A stretch of DNA of 64,000 bases from Lachnospiraceae bacterium 28-4 (GTDB lineage: Bacteria > Bacillota > Clostridia > Lachnospirales > Lachnospiraceae), in contig KE159601.1 of NCBI GenBank assembly GCA_000403275.2, positions 124,001 through 188,000 of the forward strand, in the 5' to 3' direction. The translations under genes and the position numbers were made by a program. Below are positions 1 through 7,640 of this stretch, piece after piece; the first letter of the stretch is position 1, and each line of letters opens with the position of its first letter. A model generated the notes under the pieces. The model saw only the letters and a program-made list of their open reading frames with translations. It was not told the DNA's origin and made no database searches.

Positions 1-60
1 TCCTTCTGTTATTTCCTCCCGCCTTTTTCTCATTTCCGATTCCCCCCTTCTTCCAAACAT

Positions 61-105
61 TTAGGAACTCTTGGGCTGCGCCCTTTGCAGCCTTAGTGTT
101 CCTTA
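61..105. terminator. hairpin downstream of the FAD oxidoreductase
   Basis: An outer stem AGGAAC / GTTCCT encloses an inner stem GGCTGC / GCAGCC. It lies just beyond the stop codon of the minus-strand oxidoreductase gene and probably ends that transcript. The U-tract is weak, so the terminator call is moderate. Confidence 0.5.
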
Positions 106-114
106 ATGTTTTTC

Positions 115-1488
115 TCACACGATCTTCTCTGCCACGTACACTCCCGAAACTGCGGCAGGTATGATCCCCTGTGCCAGTCCCGCGCAATCTCCCGTTACGT
201 ATAATCCGTCCACCGTCGTCATCATAGCTTCATCCAGACAGATCGTATCCCATAAAGACTCGATCTCCATTCCCAGAATATATATTTTTTTCCCAAACTC
301 CTCTATCTGCCCTGCATGCAAACCGTTGAACTCCATGATCCATCGAATAATCTCATCCGCGACCTCGCAAAACATAGTATGCTCCTCCGGCTCTAAAAGC
401 TTCCATACCGCTGCCGGCCTGGCAGATGCCAGGCTGGTGCCGTTTTGCTCCGAACCATCTTCCCTGTTTCGGAAAGAACTATAGTTTTGAAAAACCGGCA
501 TTCCCGAATAACCGCCCAACTTTTTATAACGGGCAATATAGCGGGAAACCACCTGTGAATATGTCATTCGCTCCCTGTCATGAGTAAGCTGCATCAGCAG
601 CGCAAAGTTTGCAAAACCGCTCTCCTCATCTTTATCCAGAAGAATGTGACCGTCCAATAACGTAAAGTCCCCGTAATTCTCGCCTTTCAGTTTTCCGCCT
701 TTCTTTCCCGCGCAAAAACAGAAAGTCTTAAACTTTCTCCCGCCTTTGACAAACCGCAGCTTCAAATCGGGATGACGTTCTCCGATGCCCGTCAAATATT
801 TCTTATCCATTTCAAACCGGAAGCCTAACGATATAACGGGCGGTTCCGCCTTTACTCCCAGATGTCCTGTCATTTCCTTCCACCATGTCACGCCGTCTCT
901 GCCCGTAGCGATGACAACTTTTGCCGCATAAACGGTCTCTTCCCCCGACGTCCTCTGCAATGTCAGAAAAAATCCATCTTCCTGTTTTTCTATCTTTTTT
1001 ACTACTGTTTCCAGAGAAATACATTGGTTGGATTCCAAATAATCAAAACTGTTCCTGAGAGCCTCCTTCACCTGCCCGCTGTCCAAAGAACAGATCCCAT
1101 AATCCTTTACATCCATCTCCGTTATCTTATTTCCCTCTGTCATCTGAAATTCCAGATACCGGTTCCGGAAAAAATGTTCCAAAGCAAACTCCAGGCAGGA
1201 ATAATAAGCATCCGGGCCTAAAAGCTGATACAGCCTTTTCCCGCTTGGATACACGGACAGTTTCACGGAATCCCCATAATGGATACAGCCGCCAAATCCG
1301 GAAATCACATTGCAAATGCCATCGCATTTCATGCATGTCCTCCCGTGGTCCACCGGACAATACCGCTTTTCGTAGGAACGCCCTTTCTCGTAAATCATAA
1401 AATTATGGTTCCCTTTATCTAAAAGCTTCATGCCGCATGCAATGCCGGCAGCCCCTGCGCCGACAATCGCCACATCTAATTTTCTCAT
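115..1488 (-). CDS. NAD(P)/FAD-dependent oxidoreductase (COG2509-like)
   Basis: This is a flavoprotein of about 457 residues. The N-terminus carries the Rossmann FAD-binding motif GAGAAG directly after MRKLDVAIV. The C-terminus has the typical second FAD contact, GLYVTGDCAGLAQGI. A Cys-rich stretch near residues 45-65 (CPVDHGRTCMKCDGIC) could hold metal or a redox disulfide. The fold matches large FAD-dependent dehydrogenases of unknown substrate found in Clostridia; the substrate cannot be told from the sequence. The start at 1488 fits the family. Starts at 1500 (AGGA five bases upstream) or 1518 are possible and would leave almost no gap to the preceding gene at 1530, so the two genes are probably co-transcribed. 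A hairpin follows the stop codon. Confidence 0.8.
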   Translation of the reverse strand: MRKLDVAIVGAGAAGIACGMKLLDKGNHNFMIYEKGRSYEKRYCPVDHGRTCMKCDGICNVISGFGGCIHYGDSVKLSVYPSGKRLYQLLGPDAYYSCLEFALEHFFRNRYLEFQMTEGNKITEMDVKDYGICSLDSGQVKEALRNSFDYLESNQCISLETVVKKIEKQEDGFFLTLQRTSGEETVYAAKVVIATGRDGVTWWKEMTGHLGVKAEPPVISLGFRFEMDKKYLTGIGERHPDLKLRFVKGGRKFKTFCFCAGKKGGKLKGENYGDFTLLDGHILLDKDEESGFANFALLMQLTHDRERMTYSQVVSRYIARYKKLGGYSGMPVFQNYSSFRNREDGSEQNGTSLASARPAAVWKLLEPEEHTMFCEVADEIIRWIMEFNGLHAGQIEEFGKKIYILGMEIESLWDTICLDEAMMTTVDGLYVTGDCAGLAQGIIPAAVSGVYVAEKIV

Positions 1489-1529
1489 TTTTGTCCCCAT
1501 TCCATTCCTGATGCGCAAATAGCAACAAA

Positions 1530-1943
1530 CTACTCCATATTCGAAAATTCCTGCAGCAAACGCTCTTTTTCTTCTTTTCTGAGAACATTTTCTTCAAAAG
1601 TCAAATCTTCGATTCCTATTTCCTGAATTTCTTCATATGTCTTTCCCAAAGAAAAAAAACGTATGCTTTTTCCCTGTGCCATTCCCATGCGCATCTCTGC
1701 CAGCACGCCGTCGGCAACAGGGCCAAAAACCCATATTTCATCACTTAAATCAACCAAACTGGCATTTGCCGAAATCACCAGTTCCCTGTCTACCATGTCA
1801 TTCATAAAATAGGACCAGTTATTAAAAGGATTCAACGGAACAGCATCATGTTCTAATACATACTTTGCAACCATCATCTTTGCAAAATAGTAATATTTAG
1901 ACTGTGCAGTATATACTACTTTTTTTCTTCCCTCATTTTTCAT
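1530..1943 (-). CDS. DUF7768/DUF4406-like (nucleoside 2-deoxyribosyltransferase-like) protein
   Basis: A 137-residue protein with the pattern of small Rossmann-like proteins related to nucleoside 2-deoxyribosyltransferases: an N-terminal VYTAQSKYYYFAKMMVAKYV, then PLNPF, then a central DEIWVFGPVADGVLAEM and a final region resembling KSIRFFSL. Such proteins are common in clostridial genomes and in phages; the substrate is unknown. The start is supported by AAAGGTG seven bases upstream of ATG. It lies directly upstream of the FAD oxidoreductase on the same strand. The family name is from memory and the function is not established. Confidence 0.65.
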   Translation of the reverse strand: MKNEGRKKVVYTAQSKYYYFAKMMVAKYVLEHDAVPLNPFNNWSYFMNDMVDRELVISANASLVDLSDEIWVFGPVADGVLAEMRMGMAQGKSIRFFSLGKTYEEIQEIGIEDLTFEENVLRKEEKERLLQEFSNME

Positions 1944-2064
1944 AAATCCACACCTTTAAAAATGCCATGACTGATACTCTGTTCCTTTCTATTATGTATC
2001 TTTAATATAGCATACTCTGCTGCCCATAACAACAAAATTCCCCTTTCGCACCGGCGTTCTTTTC

Positions 2065-5000
2065 TTAAACTTCCTCCCTCTTCCTGCCAAGCACTCTCAA
2101 CTCATGCCTTGCCTGATCGTTTCTTCGAAGACAGCATTTTACCGCGTGTTCAAAACACCGCGCCGCCTCTTCCCCGGAACCGTCATGAAGCGCCATATAT
2201 CCTTTGCATTCCCATTCCTCGGTACACTCTCCCATCATACAGCTGCTGCACCACTCGCAAGACTCCATCTGCTGCAAATATTTCCTCGCTTCTTCATACT
2301 CCCCGCAATAATAGCAGAGCTGGAAAAGATTATAAAGGCTCACCCGCCGACTGGTGCATTCTCCCAGATGCAGCTCTTCCAGGCTTTTGCCGAGTTCTGC
2401 ACATTCTTCATAAGATTCTGCCAGGCTCTTCCGGTACAATTCCCGGTATTCCTTTGCTTCTTCCGTTCTGCCCATCCGCCAGAGATTGCGCATGATCGTG
2501 GTCAGCGTCCAGCGGCAATCCGAATTCCCGATTCCAATCAGCCTGTCATATTCCAGTGCCTTCCTGAAAAATGCCAGCCCCCGCTCGCTGTCGGACAAAT
2601 ACTCATCATAGCAAAAGCCAATCTGCATATACGCCCTTCTCATGCCCCCATGATCCTCTTTCATTCCCTCTCTTCCGCCTCTTTCCAGCAGGACCTCCGC
2701 CTCCTCCGTTTTCCGGCGCAAATCTTCTTCGGGCAGGTAACACTGGTACAAATCCAAAAGATCGCTGATGCGCTTCCCTTCCTTTTTCCATTCGTCGCAC
2801 ACATAATCCTCCAGCGTTGTCCCGCCGTATATCCGTTCCAGCGTTTCCAGCGCTTTTGCCCAGTTCTCCAGCCCCATGTAATCATCTTTGATATATTGCA
2901 GAATCTTATCCCGCTGCGTTTCCGTCAATACGCGGTTCAGCTTTTCCTCCAGCCAGCCGATTCCCCTTTCATATTCGCGCTGCTCACAAAAATAATCATG
3001 CATCCGGTAATAGGAATAGTGATAATCATATCCTTTTTTTAATTGTACTTCGATCGCCTTCTCAAAGCTTTCCATAGCCTCTTCTTTTCTGTCGGACATC
3101 TGAAGCAGCAGCCCCCTCTGCCCCCAGTTCCTGCATTGCTGGTCTTTCTCCAACGCCCTGTCGATCTCTGCCAAGGCCAGCCCATATTCCCTGACGTTCC
3201 CGTGGAGATCCGAAAGCTGCCATAGCTCCCTTGAGGTTTCCCCGAACTTTTCCACTTGAAGTTTTAGATATTCTATCGCTTTTTCGTAATATTCTTTCTG
3301 TCCTGTCCGATCGAATTTCTTCCGGTAAAGCCATCCCACTCTCCAGACAAAATCACTTTCTTCCGGATTCTTTTCCATGGCCTTTTTATAATATTCGATC
3401 GCCTTATCCCATTCCTCAAAATCTTCATGGCACTGGGCAATGTAAAAATACAGCCATTCAAAATCCAGTCCCCGTTCTTCGCATTTTTTCAAATGCTCGT
3501 ATGCCGTCCTCGACTCCCCTTTATACTCTTCATAAAACCGCCCAAGAAAGTACCTGTTCCGGTTGTTATCCGCCAGTTCCACCGACCGTTTCGCCCAACG
3601 CTCCATTTCATCCACTTGGCGAAACTCCCTGGCATATCCATTATCGTGAGTAAACGCCCTCTGCAAATAAGCATCGGACAAAAGATCTTCCTGCGCGTCT
3701 CCTTTCTCTTCCATCTCTTCGATCAGCTTTCCGACATATTCATCCACCGCCTTCATCGCGTCTTCGTCTTCCGCTTCCCGGCGCATCATTTCCAGTTTTC
3801 TAAGCCGCAGATAATAACTGTTGATACCTGCTTCTTCCGCCTGGGCAATGATATTTTTTGTTTCCCGGAACTGGCTGTACGCCCAGAAAGCCCTTGCCGC
3901 CCGTTCGTAGATCTCCGGCATTCCCGCATAAATCTTCTTCGCCTCATAATAAGTATCCACGACCTCCTGGGCCTTTCCCATTTTTTCATAAGCTTCCTGT
4001 GCATAAAAATACGCCCAATAATAGCCATTGTCTATTTTCTTTATTTTTTCGCAGATCTCCACGATCTGTTCATTGTCTCTCTTTTCACCAAAAAACGGGC
4101 TGCGTAAAAAATTCAGCTTTGCCATCAGAAAGTCTATCTCTTCCGGCAGATGTTCCACTGCCTCCTGGAATGCGGCCATCGCCGCTGCCTTCAAATCCGC
4201 CGCTTCTTCGCCCTCTTTATCTTCCAGTTTTTCAAGGCGTATCTGGAGTGCCTTACCTTCCATTTCATAACTCTGGGCCATCCGGTAAGCCTCTTCCTCC
4301 TCCTTTGGCAAACCATGCTCTTCCAGGCTCTTCCGCCAAAGCCTCGCTTCCGCCGCCCCTTCTTCGTCCAGCCCTCCCGACACGTACAAAACGGTTTTTA
4401 CTCTGTGGCATTCCGCGGTATCCTCCGCCAGCACCCGATTGTCTTTAAAAAATTCCAGCCCTTCCTCCGCACGGCCGGCCTGAATATAACACCATGCCAG
4501 CATAACGCCTTTCTCCGTATCTATTTCCCCCGCCTTTTCTTCCGTATAAAGAGCGATGATTTCCGCATTGCACTCATTCAGCAGATCCATGGCTTTTTTC
4601 GTATTGTACAGCCTCCTGGCATGCAAGGCATGTTCCTTGGCTTCCTCCCATTCCCTCTTTTCCGCGAAGATTTCGGCCAAAGCGACAGAAGCGGTATAAA
4701 TATCCTCGTTCGTCATCTCTTCCCGTTCCAGCAGCTCCTGATAAACAGCGGCCGCCTCTTCCCCTTGCCCGCATTCCTTTAAAATATATGCGCCGGAAAA
4801 AAGCATGCGGATATCCCTTTCCCCTCTGTCCCAGAGCGCCCTTGCCATGCGCTCCGCCTCTTCCTTTTGCCCGCACAGCAGCATATATCTGGCCTTCTCC
4901 ATCTCATACCACGGATGGCGGATTCCAAACGTATCCATAAATGCGATCTTCCGGCCGATTTCTTTCCGCCAGCTTTCTTTATCTTCCGCTTCCTCCCGGG

Positions 5001-5601
5001 ATATTCTCACCAGTTGATTGTAATTCGCAATAAAAGTATCGTAATCCGCCCGGTCTTCCCCCTCCAGTTTATCAAAGGAGAAATCGGAATCATCCGCCCC
5101 TTCCGAACATTTCCATACCATGAAATTTACAAAATCCTCCGGCAGATGTTCCTTCAACTCTCCGACTCCCTCCACGATTCCAAAGGCTCCGTCCAGAATT
5201 CGCCAGACGGATGCGGGCAGCTGGAAATGATCCGCCAGATATCGGAACAGTTTCCGCCGAATCTCCTCCTCCAGCTCCAGATCATCCAGCAGTTCGTGGT
5301 TCGCCAGCCGCTTCCATTCCTCCTCGTCCAGCCGTCTTGACAAAGAACTATAGATTGCTTCCGCTTCTTTCAAATACCGGCTTACCGGAGTGTCCTCTTC
5401 CTCCTGGGTATCTTCCGCGCGTCTGCACATGGCAAGGGCGCTTTCATAAGCCTTCCTTAACCGCTTAAATCCTTCCGGGTTATCTTCCGGGTTTACAGAC
5501 AGAAGTTTTTTTCTATATGCCTTTCTGATCTCATCTCCATCTTTCGTCTCTCCGATTCCCAATACCTCAAATATTCTTTGCTCCTCCATTGCGATCCCCA
5601 T
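2065..5601 (-). CDS. large TPR protein with degenerate N-terminal J domain
   Basis: A 1178-residue, very acidic, helix-rich protein. Residues 5-60 read as a J domain (FEVLGIGETKDGDEIRKAY, then FKRLRKAYESAL), but the HPD tripeptide needed to stimulate Hsp70 is replaced by NPE, so it is probably not a functional DnaK co-chaperone. From about residue 240 to the end there are many tetratricopeptide-type helix pairs (for example EWDKAIEYYKKAMEKNPEES), suggesting a large solenoid scaffold. There is no signal peptide. The C-terminal 150 residues contain several cysteines (CEWCSSCMMGEC). It begins 8 bases after the ibrB-like stop codon and is likely the third gene of that operon. An alternative start is the Met at 5589. 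Confidence 0.8.
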   Translation of the reverse strand: MGIAMEEQRIFEVLGIGETKDGDEIRKAYRKKLLSVNPEDNPEGFKRLRKAYESALAMCRRAEDTQEEEDTPVSRYLKEAEAIYSSLSRRLDEEEWKRLANHELLDDLELEEEIRRKLFRYLADHFQLPASVWRILDGAFGIVEGVGELKEHLPEDFVNFMVWKCSEGADDSDFSFDKLEGEDRADYDTFIANYNQLVRISREEAEDKESWRKEIGRKIAFMDTFGIRHPWYEMEKARYMLLCGQKEEAERMARALWDRGERDIRMLFSGAYILKECGQGEEAAAVYQELLEREEMTNEDIYTASVALAEIFAEKREWEEAKEHALHARRLYNTKKAMDLLNECNAEIIALYTEEKAGEIDTEKGVMLAWCYIQAGRAEEGLEFFKDNRVLAEDTAECHRVKTVLYVSGGLDEEGAAEARLWRKSLEEHGLPKEEEEAYRMAQSYEMEGKALQIRLEKLEDKEGEEAADLKAAAMAAFQEAVEHLPEEIDFLMAKLNFLRSPFFGEKRDNEQIVEICEKIKKIDNGYYWAYFYAQEAYEKMGKAQEVVDTYYEAKKIYAGMPEIYERAARAFWAYSQFRETKNIIAQAEEAGINSYYLRLRKLEMMRREAEDEDAMKAVDEYVGKLIEEMEEKGDAQEDLLSDAYLQRAFTHDNGYAREFRQVDEMERWAKRSVELADNNRNRYFLGRFYEEYKGESRTAYEHLKKCEERGLDFEWLYFYIAQCHEDFEEWDKAIEYYKKAMEKNPEESDFVWRVGWLYRKKFDRTGQKEYYEKAIEYLKLQVEKFGETSRELWQLSDLHGNVREYGLALAEIDRALEKDQQCRNWGQRGLLLQMSDRKEEAMESFEKAIEVQLKKGYDYHYSYYRMHDYFCEQREYERGIGWLEEKLNRVLTETQRDKILQYIKDDYMGLENWAKALETLERIYGGTTLEDYVCDEWKKEGKRISDLLDLYQCYLPEEDLRRKTEEAEVLLERGGREGMKEDHGGMRRAYMQIGFCYDEYLSDSERGLAFFRKALEYDRLIGIGNSDCRWTLTTIMRNLWRMGRTEEAKEYRELYRKSLAESYEECAELGKSLEELHLGECTSRRVSLYNLFQLCYYCGEYEEARKYLQQMESCEWCSSCMMGECTEEWECKGYMALHDGSGEEAARCFEHAVKCCLRRNDQARHELRVLGRKREEV

Positions 5602-5609
5602 ACCTTTCC

Positions 5610-6155
5610 TTATTGCTCCGCCGCTTCCACCTCATCTTCTTCTACCGGCTTCCATGCTTTTCCGAATTTAATATCCTTAAAAAGCGCCGCAAGACCGGTA
5701 ATCTGCTTCAAACGCAGTATCTCATCCCTGTCCATTCCAAGATGCTTGGATATCCATGCATCAGAACGCCCGATTTCATGCAGTTCCTTTACAATATTGC
5801 TCATTAAGTCCACGTTATGGTTTCCCCTTGCCCGGTTATGCCGGATCGTGCTCGCCATCCTCTGGTCAATCGGCTTATCGATCACGGAGACAGGCAGCAT
5901 TCCTCCCTCACGTTCAAAAATATCCTCGTGTTCCAGCATCACTCTGTAGCGGTGGAAACCATCCACTATAATATATTCATCCTCTTCCTTTTTATAATAA
6001 CAGACAATCGGCATCGTGTATCCGTCCATTTTGATGCTGCGGTAGAGCAGCCTCATTTCCGGCGGAGCCACCGAATTCGGATTATAATTATTGGGCTTGA
6101 TTTTCTGTATCGGTACTGCAATTACATTATAAACCGGACTCTCATGCTTTTCCAT
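5610..6155 (-). CDS. ParB N-terminal domain protein, IbrB-like
   Basis: A protein of about 181 residues with a ParB/sulfiredoxin-fold nuclease-like domain. Typical blocks are IQKIKPNNYNPNSV near the start and the ParB signature DGFHRYRVML at about residues 65-74, followed by a short helical region (WISKHLGMDRDEILRLKQI) resembling a helix-turn-helix. Homologues named IbrB occur next to IbrA and act in regulation, but their biochemistry is poorly defined. The start at 6155 is chosen because GGAGG lies six bases upstream; it overlaps the ibrA-like stop codon by 14 bases, indicating translational coupling. The function in this organism is inferred only. Confidence 0.75.
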   Translation of the reverse strand: MEKHESPVYNVIAVPIQKIKPNNYNPNSVAPPEMRLLYRSIKMDGYTMPIVCYYKKEEDEYIIVDGFHRYRVMLEHEDIFEREGGMLPVSVIDKPIDQRMASTIRHNRARGNHNVDLMSNIVKELHEIGRSDAWISKHLGMDRDEILRLKQITGLAALFKDIKFGKAWKPVEEDEVEAAEQ

Positions 6156-7473
6156 TGATTTCCTCCAATCCTTTGTATGTTCTTTTAATGACATCGATAG
6201 CTCTTTGCTGCTGTCTGTTCAAGCCAAATCCCATAGACCTGCATATATGGTCATTTTTCAGAATGCAATAACACATTCTTTTCCAACTGGGAATATCTTT
6301 GCTTGATTTTATGTCGTCCGTATTATCGGGTATCTTCTCCATAAAAATAATTCTGGATTTTTTATTTAACGTATAATTGGAAACTCCATTACGTTTTATC
6401 TTATATCCGTGTTCTTCCAGTTCCCTTATTGTCTCCTCCTCCAGCCCGCCGCCTTTTTCATGCCAGAACCTTATGGAAGTGTTGAACTTCTTCACATAAT
6501 TATTCCGAAGCCTGACAGGCAGCGTATCCAGCAGAAACCTTGTATAAGATTCCCATGTATGTCCTTCCGGCAAAGTGATGCTGCGGTAACCCATAGCCTT
6601 CGATCTGGCATAAATACATGCAAAATTCGCTCCCTGCACCCTTCCCACCAGCTTCGCCCATATCTCAGGATCCAGCACCCGGTACAGGTTCAGGCTGTCT
6701 CTTGAGTAATCGTTGAAGGGGGATGCCACTCTCATTTGGGAAACTTTCAGCCCCGCCATATGGTATAAATCGTACAACCGGTTATAATCGTATTCAAAAA
6801 GATAATTTGCGTGCCATACGTCCTCCAGGCTCCAGTCGTACAACGGGGACGCACACCACATATTTTTAAACTGGCGGCTGATCCAGCACTCTCCCTTATA
6901 ACCGTATTTTTTATTTACAAACCCGCTGTATCTTTGCAAAGACTCATCCGCCCTCATTCCGAGCAGGCAGACCGTTTTTTTATTCTCATGGGATATCCGG
7001 TACCACCTGCCGAACTGTTTTGCCAAATCCTCCTGATGCATGCGATAGCGGTAAGTTGTCATTGGATTATTTTTCAAGTTGATTACATAGTCATGTTCCG
7101 GCATTTCCCTCACCCATGCTTCTTTCTTCGTATCATCCCATGGATACCAGAACATTTCATAACTGCTCAAAGCAGTTCTTGTAGCCATAGGAAGGCATAC
7201 CCAGTACAGTTCCGCCTCCCCTTTCAGCCGTTCAAAAGTGCGTTCTATATACTCCGTCGTCACCGTATACTGGGCTTCAAAGTCCTGATGGAAAACCCCG
7301 ATTTTTTTCTCAGGATAAAACTTTTTCTGGAAATCCAGCGTCAGGTTCAACAATAGGCCGCTATCCTTACCGCCGGAAAAAGATATGTAAATATTGTCAA
7401 ATTCTTCGAAAAGATATTCCAGGCGTTGTTGCAGCGCCTCATATACATCCTGGTCTTCATATTCCCTAATCAT
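6142..7473 (-). CDS. PAPS reductase-family / DUF3440 protein, IbrA-like
   Basis: A 443-residue protein of the adenine-nucleotide alpha-hydrolase superfamily. The PP-loop SGGKDS is at residues 33-38 (ISFSGGKDSGLLLNL). The middle region has blocks typical of IbrA/DUF3440 proteins (SPLYDWSLEDVWHANYLF, KVSQMRVASPFNDYSRDSL). Members of this superfamily adenylate substrates or reduce PAPS, and the related DndC acts in DNA phosphorothioation, so a nucleic-acid or sulfur chemistry role is conceivable but unproven. The start has GGAGG ten bases upstream. It is the first gene of a three-gene minus-strand unit with the ParB-like protein and the J/TPR protein. Its promoter region is packed with TGGTA half-sites. 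Confidence 0.75.
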   Translation of the reverse strand: MIREYEDQDVYEALQQRLEYLFEEFDNIYISFSGGKDSGLLLNLTLDFQKKFYPEKKIGVFHQDFEAQYTVTTEYIERTFERLKGEAELYWVCLPMATRTALSSYEMFWYPWDDTKKEAWVREMPEHDYVINLKNNPMTTYRYRMHQEDLAKQFGRWYRISHENKKTVCLLGMRADESLQRYSGFVNKKYGYKGECWISRQFKNMWCASPLYDWSLEDVWHANYLFEYDYNRLYDLYHMAGLKVSQMRVASPFNDYSRDSLNLYRVLDPEIWAKLVGRVQGANFACIYARSKAMGYRSITLPEGHTWESYTRFLLDTLPVRLRNNYVKKFNTSIRFWHEKGGGLEEETIRELEEHGYKIKRNGVSNYTLNKKSRIIFMEKIPDNTDDIKSSKDIPSWKRMCYCILKNDHICRSMGFGLNRQQQRAIDVIKRTYKGLEEINGKA

Positions 7474-7496
7474 CTTTTGTGCGCCTCCGTAAACAT

Positions 7497-7551
7497 ACCA
7501 ATTTTGTTGGTAAACTTACCATAATTTACCATAAATTGGTATTTTTTTCAA
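7497..7551 (-). promoter_or_regulatory. promoter and TGGTA operator array upstream of the ibrA-like gene
   Basis: On the minus strand a -35 like TTGAAA (7546-7551) and a -10 like TAAATT (7523-7528) are 17 bases apart. The interval 7497-7541 contains six TACCA/TGGTA half-sites in direct and inverted orientation, some overlapping the -10. Such crowding suggests binding of a repressor or autoregulator, possibly the ParB-like product. This is inference. Confidence 0.5.
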
Positions 7552-7582
7552 GAAAGCTCATTTTCTTTACATTTCTTTGCAC

Positions 7583-7613
7583 AAAAAAACAGGCGCGGAA
7601 CCTGTCTTCCGCG
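7583..7613 (-). terminator. rho-independent terminator of the CAP-domain gene
   Basis: On the minus strand the stem GGCGCGGAA / TTCCGCGCC is followed by TGTTTTTTTG, about 30 bases after the stop codon of the CAP-domain gene. Confidence 0.85.
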
Positions 7614-7640
7614 CCCATGGCATAAAATTCTGAAATATTC

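Noticed and set aside
2104-3042. Long plus-strand ORFs opposite the TPR gene
   Set aside because: Shadow frames caused by biased codon use of the acidic TPR protein; compositions rich in Phe, Pro and His are not protein-like.
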